Source: Zestomonas insulae (GTDB lineage: Bacteria > Pseudomonadota > Gammaproteobacteria > Pseudomonadales > Pseudomonadaceae). From it: DNA of 64,000 bases. The stretch covers positions 1 through 64,000 of the forward strand of contig NZ_JAFEUP010000005.1 of the NCBI RefSeq assembly GCF_016901015.1. The letters run 5' to 3'. Each line of letters starts with the position of its first letter. Within the stretch, counting starts at the first letter, position 1. The translations under genes and the position numbers were made by a program. This document shows, piece by piece, positions 41,798 to 53,934 of the stretch. The notes below the pieces were generated by a model, which saw nothing but the letters and a program-made list of their open reading frames with translations, was not told where the DNA came from and did not search any database.

Positions 41798-43027
41798 ATG
41801 CAGATATACAAAGTCGGCGGCGCCGTGCGCGATCGCCTGCTCGGCCTGCCGGTGGCCGACATCGACTGGGTGGTGGTCGGCGCCAGTGCGGCCGAGATGC
41901 AGGCCCAGGGCTATCGCCCGGTCGGCGAGGACTTCCCGGTGTTCCTCCACCCGCAGAGCGGCGAGGAGTACGCGCTGGCGCGCACCGAGCGCAAGAGCGG
42001 CCAGGGCTACGGCGGCTTCACCTTCTACGCCAGCCCGCAGGTCACCCTCGAGGAAGACCTGCAGCGCCGCGACCTGACCATCAACGCGATGGCCGAGGAC
42101 GACCACGGCCAGGTCATCGACCCCTATCATGGCCAGGCCGACCTCGCCGCCCGGGTGCTGCGCCACGTCTCGCCGGCGTTCGCCGAAGACCCGCTGCGCG
42201 TGCTGCGCGTGGCACGCTTCGCCGCCCGCTATGCGCCGCTGGGTTTTCACGTGGCCCCGGAGACCCTGGCGCTGATGCGCCAGCTCGCCGAATCCGGCGA
42301 ACTGCAGGCACTGACCGCCGAGCGCAGCTGGAAGGAAATCTCCCGCGCGCTGATGGAGACGCGCCCGGATGTGTTCATCCAGGTGCTGCGTGACTGCGGC
42401 GCGCTGGCGCAGCTGTTTCCCGAAGTCGACGCGCTGTTCGGCGTGCCGCAGCCGCCGGCGCACCACCCGGAAATCGACAGCGGCGAGCACACCCTGGCGG
42501 TGCTGCGCCAATGCGCCGCGCACCGCCAGCCCCTCGCCGTGCGCTGGGCCTGCCTGCTGCACGACGTCGGCAAGGGCACCACGCCGGAGAGCCAATGGCC
42601 GCGGCACATCGCCCACGAGACCCGCGGCCTCAAGTTGATTCGCGCGGTCAACCAGCGCTGCAAGGCGCCGCGAGACTGCCAGGAGCTGGCCTTGCTGGTC
42701 GGCGAGTACCACACCCATGCACATCGCGCCCTGGAACTGCGGCCCAACACGCTGCTCGAACTGCTGCAACGTTTCGACGTGTACCGCCGCCCGCAGCGCC
42801 TCGAGGAGTTCATCGCCGCTTGTGAGATGGACGCCCGCGGCCGCCACGGCCTGGAGCAGCGCGCCTACCCCCAGGCCGACTACCTACGCGGCGCCGCTGC
42901 CGCCGCCCGCGCGGTGACCGCCCAGCCGCTGCTGGAGCGGGGACTGCAAGGCGCCGAGCTGGGCGAAGCCTTGAACCGCGCGCGGCTCGAGGCGCTGAAG
43001 GCTTACAAGGACGGCGCCAGCGCCTAG
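41798..43027 (+). CDS. cca: Multifunctional CCA-adding tRNA nucleotidyltransferase
   Basis: Adds or repairs the 3' CCA end of tRNAs. The 409-residue class II enzyme has the nucleotidyltransferase motif [22 protein letters not shown] at its start (only the DxD pair and GG turn are catalytic), [10 protein letters not shown] near 90, and an HD phosphohydrolase domain with LLHDVGKG at His255-Asp256, as in E. coli Cca. A GGAG site precedes the ATG. It is convergent with folK, 33 bases away; GGCGGC and GCCGCC in that gap could form a weak stem. Confidence 0.95.
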   Translation: MQIYKVGGAVRDRLLGLPVADIDWVVVGASAAEMQAQGYRPVGEDFPVFLHPQSGEEYALARTERKSGQGYGGFTFYASPQVTLEEDLQRRDLTINAMAEDDHGQVIDPYHGQADLAARVLRHVSPAFAEDPLRVLRVARFAARYAPLGFHVAPETLALMRQLAESGELQALTAERSWKEISRALMETRPDVFIQVLRDCGALAQLFPEVDALFGVPQPPAHHPEIDSGEHTLAVLRQCAAHRQPLAVRWACLLHDVGKGTTPESQWPRHIAHETRGLKLIRAVNQRCKAPRDCQELALLVGEYHTHAHRALELRPNTLLELLQRFDVYRRPQRLEEFIAACEMDARGRHGLEQRAYPQADYLRGAAAAARAVTAQPLLERGLQGAELGEALNRARLEALKAYKDGASA

Positions 43028-43060
43028 TCCACCGGCGGCGCCCGGGTGTGCCGCCGAGTG

Positions 43061-43600
43061 CTACAACGGCGCGGGGAACGCTTCGAGCAGCGTCGCCGGC
43101 GTCAGCTCACGGTCGCGCCAGGCGAACGCCACCGGCCACAGACGCTGCGCGCGCGGCATCGCCTGCCACAGCGCGGAAAAGGTCTGCCCAGCGGAGGGAT
43201 GGCCCTGCTCCGGCGCCAGTAGGGCCAGCGGCCAGAGCACGAAGGCATTCTTGAGAATTTCCGGGCGTGGCAGGATCAGGCCGTCGAAGTTGCCGACCTG
43301 CTCGCCGTATAGCAACACATCGATGTCCAGCGGCAAACCCTTGCGGTTCGGCGCATAGCGGCCGTTGTCGGCCTCGATGGTCTTCAGCCGGCGATCCAGC
43401 TCGTGCAGCGGCAAGTCGGTCAGCGCGGTGACCGCCAGGTTGTAGAACGGCCCGCTCTTGATGCCCACCGCGTCGCTCTCGAACACCGGCGAACAGCGCA
43501 GCTCGAGAAGAAAGCCGGCCAGCGCATCGAGGCCGGCGATAATGTGCGCTTCGCGCTGGCTATTGCTGCCAACGCCGAGGAAAACCCGGGTCAGCGACAT
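43061..43600 (-). CDS. folK: 6-hydroxymethyl-7,8-dihydropterin pyrophosphokinase
   Basis: Pyrophosphorylates hydroxymethyl-dihydropterin in folate synthesis. The 179-residue protein has the family start VFLGVGSN, the substrate segment GPFYNLAV, and the metal-binding PLDIDVLLYG. The ATG at 43600 is chosen; the frame stays open to 43963 but that part is a shadow of folB. It overlaps folB by ten bases, so the two consecutive pathway enzymes are translationally coupled. The product is slightly longer than the E. coli enzyme at its C-terminus. Confidence 0.92.
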   Translation of the reverse strand: MSLTRVFLGVGSNSQREAHIIAGLDALAGFLLELRCSPVFESDAVGIKSGPFYNLAVTALTDLPLHELDRRLKTIEADNGRYAPNRKGLPLDIDVLLYGEQVGNFDGLILPRPEILKNAFVLWPLALLAPEQGHPSAGQTFSALWQAMPRAQRLWPVAFAWRDRELTPATLLEAFPAPL

Positions 43601-43944
43601 CCGCGCTCGATCTCCACGCCGACTCCGGCGGCAGCCGGATTGGCCCCCGGCTTGGTCACCCGCAAGCGCAGCCAGGTGATGCCGAACTCGCTCATCAAGG
43701 TCGCTGCCAGGCGCTCGGCGAAGGTCTCCACCAGCTCGAAGCGCGCCGCCTGGGCGAAGGCGTCGATGCTCGCCGAGACCTTGGCATAGTCGAGCGCCTT
43801 GCTCAGGTCGTCCTCGGCCGCCGGCGCGCGAATGTCCCAGGCGAAGGTCAGGTCCAGGCGCAGGCACTGGCGGATATTGCGCTCCCAGTCGTAGGCACCG
43901 ATCAGGGTGTCGACTTCCAGACCTTCGATAAATACGTTGTCCAA
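43591..43944 (-). CDS. folB: Dihydroneopterin aldolase
   Basis: Makes 6-hydroxymethyl-dihydropterin, the FolK substrate. The 117-residue protein has [20 protein letters not shown] at its start and the catalytic Lys in VTKPGANP. I take the TTG at 43944, which has a GGAG site and begins exactly at the family N-terminus. The ATG at 44016 would add 24 poorly conserved residues and overlap the divergent plsY start. A rare TTG start suits low-level synthesis. Confidence 0.9.
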   Translation of the reverse strand: MDNVFIEGLEVDTLIGAYDWERNIRQCLRLDLTFAWDIRAPAAEDDLSKALDYAKVSASIDAFAQAARFELVETFAERLAATLMSEFGITWLRLRVTKPGANPAAAGVGVEIERGCR

Positions 43945-44014
43945 ACGCTCTGCTCCACGACAAGGGGCCCAGGCCCCCGCTAGAATCGGGGTCACGCTGC
44001 CTGGAATGGATACC

Positions 44015-44584
44015 ATGTTTTGGCTACTGGCGGTCCTCGCCTACCTGCTTGGTTCGCTGTCCTTCGCCATTTTGCTCAGCCGCCTCGCGGGCGGCCCGGA
44101 CCCGCGCGCCGCCGGCTCGGGCAATCCCGGCGCGACCAACATGCTGCGCGTCGCCGGCAAGAAACTCGCCATCCTCACCCTGCTCGGCGACCTGCTCAAG
44201 GGCCTTGTGCCCGTGCTGATCGCCGCCCTGCTCGGACTGGGCATCCAGCAACAAGCCTGGATCGGCCTGGCGGCCGTGGTCGGCCACCTGTATCCGCTGT
44301 ACTTCCGCTTTCGCGGCGGCAAGGGTGTCGCCACCGCCGCCGGCATGCTCCTCGGCCTGTATCCGCCGGCCGCGCTGCTCGCCGTGTGCGCGTGGCTGCT
44401 GACCTTCGTGCTGACCCGGACCAGCTCGCTCGCCGCACTGATCGCCACGCCGCTGACCCTGCCACTGCTGGCCTGGCAGCAACCCGGCGCCCTGCTGCCG
44501 ACGACCCTGCTGACCGGGCTGATCGTCTGGCGCCATCGGCGCAATCTAAGCGACCTGTTCGCCGGACGCGAACGGCATTTCTGA
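44015..44584 (+). CDS. plsY: Acyl-phosphate:glycerol-3-phosphate acyltransferase
   Basis: Inner-membrane enzyme that acylates glycerol-3-phosphate from acyl-phosphate, the first step of phospholipid synthesis. The 189-residue protein has about five helices and the PlsY motifs [11 protein letters not shown] near residue 36, DLLKG near 60 and [12 protein letters not shown] near 95. The ATG at 44015 gives the family length; one at 44006 would add three residues. The divergent folB start is about 70 bases away. Confidence 0.94.
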   Translation: MFWLLAVLAYLLGSLSFAILLSRLAGGPDPRAAGSGNPGATNMLRVAGKKLAILTLLGDLLKGLVPVLIAALLGLGIQQQAWIGLAAVVGHLYPLYFRFRGGKGVATAAGMLLGLYPPAALLAVCAWLLTFVLTRTSSLAALIATPLTLPLLAWQQPGALLPTTLLTGLIVWRHRRNLSDLFAGRERHF

Positions 44585-44613
44585 ATCGTCGAGCTGAATA
44601 GCGCTCACTTGCC

Positions 44614-45645
44614 TCAGGACGCCAGCGGCGGCAGCTGCTCCATCGGCCAACGCGCCTTCACGCCAATCGCCGGGCCTTCCTGCTGCCCGGCGAGCAAGCG
44701 CTGGCAGCCGGCATAGGCAATCATCGCCCCGTTGTCGGTGCAGAACGCCGGACGCGCATAAAACACCCGCCCCTTGAATTCGCCGAGCATGCCGTCCAGT
44801 GCCTGGCGCAGCGCCCGGTTGGCGCTCACCCCGCCGGCGATCACCAGACTGTTGAGCCCGGTCTGCTTGAGGGCCCGGCGACACTTGATGGTCAGCGTGT
44901 CGACCACTGCCTGCTGGAACGCCAGGGCGATGTCGCTGCGCGTCTGCTCGCTGTCGTCGCCGGCAGCGCGGCACTGTTGCCAGGTGTTGAGGGTGAAGGT
45001 CTTCAACCCGCTGAAGCTGAACTCCAGGCCCGGACGGTCGGTCATCGGCCGCGGGAAGCTGAAGCGCCCCGGTGTGCCGCGCTCGGCCAGGCGGGCGATC
45101 TCCGGACCACCGGGATAGCCCAGACCGATCATCTTGGCGGTCTTGTCGAAGGCCTCGCCGGCGGCATCGTCGAGCGACTCGCCGAGCAACTGGTAACGGC
45201 CGATGCCATCGACCCGCACCAACTGGGTGTGCCCACCCGATACCAGCAGGGCAACGAAAGGGAACTGCGGCGGCGTCTCCTCGAGCATCGGCGCCAGCAG
45301 GTGGCCCTCCATGTGGTGCACGCCCAGCGCCGGCACACCCCAGGCCAGCGCCAGCGCCTGCGCGCAAGAGGCGCCGACCAGCAGCGCGCCGACCAGGCCG
45401 GGGCCAGCGGTATAGGCGATGCCCTGAATGACGGTGGTGGCCACGCCCGCCTCGGCCAGCACCTGGCGGATCAGCGGCAGCATGCGCTTGACGTGATCAC
45501 GCGAGGCCAATTCCGGCACCACGCCGCCGTAGACGCGGTGCAGGTCGATCTGACTGAACAAGGCATCGGCGAGCAAGCCGCGTTCGCTGTCGTACAGCGC
45601 TACGCCGGTTTCGTCGCAGGAAGTTTCCAGACCCAGTACGAGCAT
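44614..45645 (-). CDS. tsaD: tRNA threonylcarbamoyladenosine transferase TsaD
   Basis: Transfers the threonylcarbamoyl group to A37 of ANN-decoding tRNAs (t6A). The 343-residue ASKHA-fold protein has the start [12 protein letters not shown], iron/metal ligands His111 and His115 in [21 protein letters not shown] and [12 protein letters not shown] with the third ligand Asp. An AGGG site precedes the ATG. It is divergent from rpsU, the order seen in most gammaproteobacteria. Confidence 0.95.
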
Positions 45646-45734
45646 GGGTTCGTCCCTATAAGGCTGGGCAAATTAGAAGGCGCGCATGATAATCGCCGCC
45701 CCCACCCCCGGCCAGCGCTTTTCGATCAGAGGCT

Positions 45735-45763
45735 TTGCATTCCGGGCGGCGAGGCGGTAACAT
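45735..45763 (+). promoter_or_regulatory. Promoter for rpsU-dnaG-rpoD
   Basis: TTGCAT (45735-45740) and TAACAT (45758-45763) are separated by 17 bases and lie 84 bases upstream of rpsU, leaving a leader of about 75 bases. Confidence 0.65.
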
Positions 45764-45846
45764 CCGCAACCCTTAAAAACCGACGTATCCCGAGCCGCTT
45801 GCCGGGACCCCGTCAACCCTCGGTAATTAATGTAGGTACGACCTGG

Positions 45847-46062
45847 ATGCCAGCCGTCAAAGTTAAAGAGAACGAACCCTTCGACGTAGCCCTGCGTCGC
45901 TTCAAACGCTCCTGCGAAAAAGCCGGCGTCCTGGCCGAAGTTCGCAGCCGCGAGTTCTACGAAAAGCCGACTTCCGAGCGTAAGCGCAAAGCCGCTGCCG
46001 CCGTTAAGCGTCACGCCAAGAAAGTGCAGCGCGAACAGCGCCGTGCCGTTCGCCTGTACTAA
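45847..46062 (+). CDS. rpsU: 30S ribosomal protein bS21
   Basis: Small basic ribosomal protein of 71 residues needed for efficient initiation. The sequence [20 protein letters not shown] and the Lys/Arg-rich C-terminus are diagnostic. It is the first gene of the macromolecular-synthesis operon. Two hairpins follow before dnaG, so rpsU should be made in large excess over primase. The yqeY-type gene that I recall between rpsU and dnaG in P. aeruginosa and P. putida is absent. Confidence 0.97.
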
Positions 46063-46086
46063 TCCGTACCGCGCGTAACGCCACGA

Positions 46087-46117
46087 ATGCCCGGCTCCGT
46101 CCGGGCATCGCATTTTT
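46087..46117 (+). terminator. First terminator after rpsU
   Basis: ATGCCCGG (46087-46094) pairs with 46101-46108 and is followed by a T5 tract at 46113-46117 after a four-base spacer, making it a moderate terminator. Confidence 0.65.
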
Positions 46118-46128
46118 CGCAGCACAAG

Positions 46129-46167
46129 ACTCCGCTTCGCCAACCGGCGAACCTGCGGAGTTTTTTT
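46129..46167 (+). terminator. Second terminator before dnaG
   Basis: ACTCCGC (46129-46135) pairs with 46155-46161, with an inner TTCGCC/GGCGAA stem (46136-46141 with 46146-46151) and a T7 tract (46161-46167). This strong hairpin ends 38 bases before the dnaG start. Confidence 0.8.
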
Positions 46168-46205
46168 GTTTCTCCCGCCTACGCACGCCAGTATCCTGAA
46201 CGCCT

Positions 46206-48173
46206 ATGGCCGGCCTGATTCCGCAATCCTTCATCGACGACCTGCTCAACCGCACCGACATCGTCGACGTGGTGAGCTCGCGCATCCAACTGAAGAAGGC
46301 CGGCAAGAACTACAGCGCCTGCTGCCCGTTCCACAAGGAAAAGACCCCGTCGTTCACCGTCAGCCCCGACAAGCAGTTCTACTACTGCTTCGGCTGCGGC
46401 GCGGGCGGCAATGCGCTCGGCTTCGTCATGGACCACGACAACCTGGATTTCGTCCAGGCCGTCGAGGACCTGGCCAAGGCCGCCGGCATGGAGGTCCAGC
46501 GTGAAGACGGCGGCCGCGGCCACACCCCGCGCCAGCCCACCGATTCCCCGCTGTATGCACTGCTGACCGCCGCTGCGGACTACTACCGCCAGGCACTGAA
46601 GAGCCATCCGACCCGCAAGGCGGCAGTCGATTACCTCAAGGGCCGCGGCCTGTCCGGCGAGATCGCCCGCGATTTCGGCCTCGGCTTCGCCCCACCCGGC
46701 TGGGACAACCTGCTCAAGCACCTCGGCGGCGACAGCTTGCAGCACAAGGCGCTGATCGATGCCGGGCTGCTGATCGAGAACACCGACTCCGGCAAGCGCT
46801 ACGACCGCTTCCGCGACCGTGTGATGTTCCCGATCCGCGACAGCCGCGGGCGGATCATCGCGTTTGGCGGCCGAGTGCTCGGCGACGACAAGCCCAAGTA
46901 CCTGAACTCGCCGGAAACTCCGGTGTTCCACAAGGGCCAGGAACTCTACGGCCTGTTCGAGGCACGGCAGAACAACCGCAACCTCGACGAGATCATGGTC
47001 GTCGAGGGCTATATGGACGTCATCGCCCTAGCCCAGCAAGGCCTGCGCAACGCCGTCGCCACCCTCGGCACCGCCACCAGCGAAGAGCACCTCAAGCGCC
47101 TGTTCCGCATCGTGCCGAGCGTGCTGTTCTGCTTCGACGGCGACCAGGCTGGCCGCAACGCCGCCTGGCGCGCCCTGGAGTCGACCCTGCCGAGCCTGCA
47201 GGACGGCCGCCGCGCACGCTTCCTGTTCCTCCCCGAAGGCGAAGATCCCGACAGCCTGGTCCGCGCCGAGGGCACCGATGCGTTCCGCGCGCGCATCACC
47301 CAGCACGCCCAGCCGCTCGCCGACTACTTCTTCCAGCACCTCATGGAGGAGGCCGATCCGCGCTCACTGGAAGGCAAAGCGCACCTGGCGACCCTGGCCG
47401 CACCACTGATCGAAAAGATCCCCGGGACCAACCTGCGCACCCTGATGCGCCAGCGCCTCAGCGAGATCACCGGACTCAGCGGCGAGACCGTCAGTCAGTT
47501 CGCCTCCAGCATCCCGGCCGCCCCCAGCAGCAGCGAGCAGGCGGCCGCCTACGACTACTACGACGCCCAGCCCGATTACGGCGATATCGCCGATTACGCC
47601 AACCACATCGAGCCGCCCGCCGAGAGCTACGAGCCTCAGAAGAACTGGAAGAAGGGTGACGGCAAGGGCTGGAAGAAAGATGGCAACTGGAAGAAGGGTG
47701 GCCGCGACGAGGCGCCGCGCCGGCCGCGCGAGCCGATCAAGGTCGAATCACCGACGCTGACCGCCTTGCGCACCCTGCTTCACCACCCAGAACTCGCGCA
47801 TAAGGTCGAAGATGCCGGCCATTTCGCCGCGGAAGACGACACCTATGCTCAACTGCTGGTCGCCCTGCTCGGCGCCCTGCAGAAGAATCCGAAGCTGCGC
47901 TCACTGCAGCTGATCGCGCGCTGGCACGGCACAGAACAGGGACGCCTGCTCAAGGCGCTGGCGGAAAAGGAATGGCTAATTCGTGGCGACAACCTTGAAC
48001 AACAGTTTTTCGACACCATATCTAGCCTTGCCGCCCGCCAGCGCGAGCGCAGCCTGGAGCAACTGCTCCGCAAAGCGCGCACCAGCGAGTTGAGCGCAGA
48101 GGAAAAAACCCACCTGCGCGAGCTCCTCAGCCGCAATGCTTCCATCATCACGCCGAGCCCAACTGGCGCGTGA
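46206..48173 (+). CDS. dnaG: DNA primase
   Basis: Synthesises RNA primers at the replication fork. The 655-residue protein has the CHC2 zinc finger (Cys40, His43, Cys61, Cys64), the TOPRIM core with EGYMDVIAL near residue 267 and DGDQAGRNA near 310, and a C-terminal DnaB-binding helical domain (about 510-650). Residues about 478-500 form an unusual Lys/Trp/Gly-rich linker with near-repeats of NWKKG, possibly lineage-specific. The start at 46206 gives the family's AGLIPQSFIDDLL sequence. Confidence 0.96.
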   Translation: MAGLIPQSFIDDLLNRTDIVDVVSSRIQLKKAGKNYSACCPFHKEKTPSFTVSPDKQFYYCFGCGAGGNALGFVMDHDNLDFVQAVEDLAKAAGMEVQREDGGRGHTPRQPTDSPLYALLTAAADYYRQALKSHPTRKAAVDYLKGRGLSGEIARDFGLGFAPPGWDNLLKHLGGDSLQHKALIDAGLLIENTDSGKRYDRFRDRVMFPIRDSRGRIIAFGGRVLGDDKPKYLNSPETPVFHKGQELYGLFEARQNNRNLDEIMVVEGYMDVIALAQQGLRNAVATLGTATSEEHLKRLFRIVPSVLFCFDGDQAGRNAAWRALESTLPSLQDGRRARFLFLPEGEDPDSLVRAEGTDAFRARITQHAQPLADYFFQHLMEEADPRSLEGKAHLATLAAPLIEKIPGTNLRTLMRQRLSEITGLSGETVSQFASSIPAAPSSSEQAAAYDYYDAQPDYGDIADYANHIEPPAESYEPQKNWKKGDGKGWKKDGNWKKGGRDEAPRRPREPIKVESPTLTALRTLLHHPELAHKVEDAGHFAAEDDTYAQLLVALLGALQKNPKLRSLQLIARWHGTEQGRLLKALAEKEWLIRGDNLEQQFFDTISSLAARQRERSLEQLLRKARTSELSAEEKTHLRELLSRNASIITPSPTGA

Positions 48174-48193
48174 CGCCTGTGCTCGGCTATAAT
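48163..48193 (+). promoter_or_regulatory. Candidate internal promoter for rpoD
   Basis: A perfect TATAAT (48188-48193) lies 47 bases upstream of rpoD. The best -35, CTGGCG (48163-48168), is 19 bases away and inside the dnaG end. Separate rpoD transcription is usual in this operon; the spacing here is not ideal. Confidence 0.5.
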
Positions 48194-48240
48194 GGTCAGC
48201 TTGTCTTCAGCCCGCCTAGACCTTCAGTGGATAGGGTGTT

Positions 48241-50085
<1,845 letters not shown>

Positions 50086-50091
50086 TACCAG

Positions 50092-50117
50092 AACCCCCGG
50101 CCTAGCCCGGGGGTTTT
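50092..50117 (+). terminator. Intrinsic terminator after rpoD
   Basis: AACCCCCGG (50092-50100) pairs with 50107-50115 across a six-base loop and runs into T4. Confidence 0.82.
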
Positions 50118-50183
50118 GCTTTTCGGCGCCCCCCCTCCGCGACTACACTTTGCCACTAGTCTTCGCTTGGGGATGGGGCTTGT

Positions 50184-53100
50184 ATGCCGCGACTGCCGGC
50201 CGTTGTGTTGTTCTGTCTGGCGCTCTTCACCGCCCCGGTCATGGCCCTGACGCTGACCCAGAAGGAACGCGACTGGCTGGTCGCGCACCCGCAGCTGCGC
50301 CTAGGCATCGACGCCTCCTGGCCTCCGTTCGAATTCCGCGACGACCACGATCACTACCAGGGCCTGGCCGCCGACTATGTGCAGCTGATCCAGCAGCGCC
50401 TGGGCATCCAGCTGCAGCCGATCGAGCCGAGCAGCTGGAGCGAAGTGCTGCGCCAGGCTAAGAGCGGCGACCTCGACCTGCTGCCCGGCGTGATGTCGAC
50501 CCCCGAGCGGCAGAGCTACCTGCACTTCACCCGCCCCTACCTGGATTTCCCGATCGTCATCCTGGCCCGCGAGAACGGCCCGCAACCGCGCACATTGCGC
50601 GACCTGTACAGCCTGAAGATCGCCATTGTCGCCGACTACGCGCCCCACGAGCTGCTGCGCAGCCAGCACCCGGACCTCAACCTGCTGCCGCTGCCGAGCG
50701 TCAGCGCAGCTCTGCAGGCGCTCGCCACCGGCCAGGCCGACGCCTTCGTCGGCGACCTCGCCTCCAGCGTCTGGAGCCTGCGCCAGCTCAAGCTGGAAGG
50801 CCTCTACATCAGCGGCGAAACACCCTACCGCTATCAGCTGGCGATGGCCGCGCCGAAGGGTCATGAGCTGCTCATCGGCATCCTCGACAAGCTGTTCGCC
50901 GAGCTGACCCCCGAAGAAATCCGCGCCCTGCAGGAGCCCTGGGTCGGCACTCTGCTCGATCAGCGCGAGGTATGGCGCGACGCCCTGCGCTACGGCCTGC
51001 CGCTGCTGCTGGCGGTGCTTGCCGTGCTGGCGATCATCCTGCGCATCAACCGCCGGCTGAGCAGCGAAATCGGCCGGCGTTCGGCGCTCGAGCGCGAATT
51101 GCGCGCCAGCGAGCAGCACTACCGCGGCCTGGTGGAAAGCCTGTCGGCGATCGCCTGGGAAATGCGCCTGCCCGACTACTGCTTCACCTACGTCTCGCCG
51201 CACGCCGAGAAACTGCTCGGCTACGCGGTCAGTGACTGGCTGCAGCCGGGCTTCTGGCAGCGCACCCTGCACCCGGATGATGCCGCGCAGGCCATCGACT
51301 ACTGCGTCAGCGAAAGCGCCGCCGGGCGCGACCACACCCTCGACTACCGCATGCTCGCCGCCGATGGCCGGGTGGTCTGGCTGCGCGACATCGTCACGCT
51401 GATACCCCAGGGAGACGGCGTGCTGATGCGCGGGCTGATGATCGACATCACCGAGGCCAAGCACACCGAGCGCGCGCTGCGCCTGTCCGAGCAGCAGTTC
51501 GCGTCGGTGTTCCACCACTCACCGGACATCCAGGTCATCGCCAGCCGCGAGGACGGCCGGCTGCTCTCGGTCAACCAGACCTTCGAGCAGCAACTCGGCA
51601 TCGCCGCCGCCGAAGCGGTCGGCAAGACCTCCAGCGAGCTGGGCATCTGGGTGCTGCCGGGGATCGCCCCGGAGCTGCTGTCGAGCATGCAGCAGCAGAA
51701 CCTGCACAACCTGGAAATGCCCTTCCGCCGCCGCAACGGCGAGATGTTCACCGGGTTGATTTCCTCGCAGCGCATCCTCCTCGACGCCACCCCGGCGCTG
51801 GTCGTGGCGGTGCGCGACATCAGCCAGCTCAAGGAAACCCAGCAGCGCCTGCAGATCTCCGAGGAGAAATTCGCCCGCGCCTTCCACGCCTCGCCGGACG
51901 GCATGCTGATCACCCGCCTGCGCGACGGCCTGCTGATCGAGGCCAACGAAGGCTTCACGCGGATCACCGGCTACCGCCCCCACGAGGCCACCGACCAGTC
52001 GACCATCCAGCTCGGCGTGTGGGCCAACCCGCAGGACCGCCTGCAGGTCGTCGAACAACTGCGGCACAGCGGCAGCGTGCACGACTACATCGCACCGATC
52101 CGCACCCGCGACGGCCAGCAGCGCCTGTGCGAACTGTCGGTGCAGAGCATCCTCATCGGCGACGAAGCGTGCATGCTGACCATCGCCCGCGACATCACCG
52201 AGCGCCAGGTCATGCAGGAGAAGCTGCAGCAGGCCGCGACCGTGTTCGAAAGCACCGCCGAGGGCGTGCTGATCACCGACACCCGGCAGCGCATCACCGC
52301 GGTCAACCGCGCGTTCAGCGAGATCACCGGCTACAGCGAGGCCGAAGCGCTCGGCCAATCGCCGCGCCTGCTCGCCTCCGGCCAGCACGACAGCGCCTTC
52401 TACGCCGCGATGTGGCACCAGCTGGCCGACCAAGGCCACTGGCAAGGCGAAATCTGGAACCGCCGCAAGAGCGGCGAGCTGTACCCGGAATGGCTGACCA
52501 TCAACGCGGTGCACGACCCGGCCGGGGTGATCACCCACTTCGTCGGGGTGTTCGCCGACATTTCGATTCTCAAGCACGCCCAGGCGCGCCTCGACTACCA
52601 GGCGCACCACGACCCGCTCACCGGCCTGCCCAACCGCCTGCTGTTCGAGAGCCGCCTGCTCGCCGCGCTGAACGACGCGCAGGCCGACGACCGCCAGGGT
52701 GCGGTGCTGTTCCTCGACCTCGACCGCTTCAAGCACATCAACGACAGCCTCGGCCATCCGGTCGGCGACACGTTGCTGAAGAGCATCGCCCTGCGCCTGC
52801 GCGACCAGTTGCGCGACATCGACACCGTGGCCCGCCAGGGCGGTGACGAGTTCATCATCCTGCTGCCCGGCCTGCACCAGCTCGACGACGCCGAGCATGT
52901 CGCCGCCAAGCTGCTGAGCTGCTTCGACACAGCGTTCCAGGCCGACGACCACGAGTTCTTCATCAGCGCCAGCATCGGCATCAGCCTGTTCCCCGCCGAT
53001 GGCAAGGACGTTGCCACGCTGGTCAAGAACGCCGACGCGGCGATGTACCGCGCCAAGGCCAAAGGCCGCAACCGGGTCGAGCTGTACACCCGCGACCTGA

Positions 53101-53918
53101 CCTTCCAGGCCACCGAGCGCATGGCCCTCGAACACGAGCTGCGCCGCGCCCTGGAGCGCAACGAACTGAGCCTGCACTACCAGCCCAAGCTGGCCCTCGA
53201 CAGCCGCCGCCTGACCGGCGCCGAGGCGCTGATCCGCTGGCAGCACCCGGTGCTCGGCGACATCCCGCCGGACCGCTTCATCCCCCTCGCCGAGGAAAAC
53301 GGCCTGATCTTGCCGCTCGGCGACTGGGTGCTGCAGGAGGCCTGTCGGCAGATGAGCGTGTGGCACAAGCAGCACGCGCCGTTCGGCCCGCTGTCGGTGA
53401 ACCTGGCCGGCGCGCAGCTGCGCCAGCCACTGCTGGCCAAGCGCATTGCCGGGCTGCTCGACGAGCTGCAGCTGCCGCCCCAGCTGCTCCAGCTGGAGAT
53501 CACCGAAGGCTTCATCATGAGCCAGACCGAAGAAGCGCTGGCGATCCTCCACGAGCTCAAGGCGCTGAAACTGGAGCTGGCGATCGACGACTTCGGCACC
53601 GGCTACTCCTCGCTCAGCTACCTCAAGCGCCTGCCGCTGGACACCCTGAAGATCGACAAGTCGTTCGTCAGCGGCCTGCCGGATGACCCGCACGACGCCG
53701 CCATCGTCCGCGCGATCATCGCCCTCGCGCGCAGCATGCAGCTGACGGTGATCGCCGAAGGCGTGGAAACCCAGGCGCAGGAGGACTTCCTCACCCGCGA
53801 AGGCTGCGGCCAGATCCAAGGCTTCATCCTCAGCCAGGCGCTGCCGGCCGAGCAGTTCTCCCAACATTTCCTCAGCCCCCGACACGCAATTGGCGCCAGC
53901 GAGACCGCGCCGGTATAA
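50184..53918 (+). CDS. rmcA: RmcA-like c-di-GMP regulator (SBP-PAS4-GGDEF-EAL)
   Basis: Membrane sensor of 1244 residues: signal peptide (1-22), periplasmic amino-acid-binding-type domain (about 28-255), one membrane helix (about 272-292), four PAS domains (about 305-430, 433-555, 556-678, 680-803), GGDEF (about 806-975) and EAL (about 982-1220). GGDEF is intact at 886-890 and EAL at 1014-1016, with [10 protein letters not shown] later, so both activities are possible. In P. aeruginosa, RmcA (PA0575) is reported to act mainly as a redox-responsive phosphodiesterase. Position next to rpoD and length match that gene. The stop codon lies inside the -10 of the following tRNA promoter. Confidence 0.9.
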   Translation: MPRLPAVVLFCLALFTAPVMALTLTQKERDWLVAHPQLRLGIDASWPPFEFRDDHDHYQGLAADYVQLIQQRLGIQLQPIEPSSWSEVLRQAKSGDLDLLPGVMSTPERQSYLHFTRPYLDFPIVILARENGPQPRTLRDLYSLKIAIVADYAPHELLRSQHPDLNLLPLPSVSAALQALATGQADAFVGDLASSVWSLRQLKLEGLYISGETPYRYQLAMAAPKGHELLIGILDKLFAELTPEEIRALQEPWVGTLLDQREVWRDALRYGLPLLLAVLAVLAIILRINRRLSSEIGRRSALERELRASEQHYRGLVESLSAIAWEMRLPDYCFTYVSPHAEKLLGYAVSDWLQPGFWQRTLHPDDAAQAIDYCVSESAAGRDHTLDYRMLAADGRVVWLRDIVTLIPQGDGVLMRGLMIDITEAKHTERALRLSEQQFASVFHHSPDIQVIASREDGRLLSVNQTFEQQLGIAAAEAVGKTSSELGIWVLPGIAPELLSSMQQQNLHNLEMPFRRRNGEMFTGLISSQRILLDATPALVVAVRDISQLKETQQRLQISEEKFARAFHASPDGMLITRLRDGLLIEANEGFTRITGYRPHEATDQSTIQLGVWANPQDRLQVVEQLRHSGSVHDYIAPIRTRDGQQRLCELSVQSILIGDEACMLTIARDITERQVMQEKLQQAATVFESTAEGVLITDTRQRITAVNRAFSEITGYSEAEALGQSPRLLASGQHDSAFYAAMWHQLADQGHWQGEIWNRRKSGELYPEWLTINAVHDPAGVITHFVGVFADISILKHAQARLDYQAHHDPLTGLPNRLLFESRLLAALNDAQADDRQGAVLFLDLDRFKHINDSLGHPVGDTLLKSIALRLRDQLRDIDTVARQGGDEFIILLPGLHQLDDAEHVAAKLLSCFDTAFQADDHEFFISASIGISLFPADGKDVATLVKNADAAMYRAKAKGRNRVELYTRDLTFQATERMALEHELRRALERNELSLHYQPKLALDSRRLTGAEALIRWQHPVLGDIPPDRFIPLAEENGLILPLGDWVLQEACRQMSVWHKQHAPFGPLSVNLAGAQLRQPLLAKRIAGLLDELQLPPQLLQLEITEGFIMSQTEEALAILHELKALKLELAIDDFGTGYSSLSYLKRLPLDTLKIDKSFVSGLPDDPHDAAIVRAIIALARSMQLTVIAEGVETQAQEDFLTREGCGQIQGFILSQALPAEQFSQHFLSPRHAIGASETAPV

Positions 53919-53919
53919 T
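53890..53919 (+). promoter_or_regulatory. tRNA promoter overlapping the rmcA stop
   Basis: TTGGCG (53890-53895) and a perfect TATAAT (53914-53919) are 18 bases apart. The -10 contains the rmcA stop codon TAA (53916-53918). The tRNA begins 16 bases later. Confidence 0.75.
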
Positions 53920-53934
53920 CCGCCCGCCTTCTGG

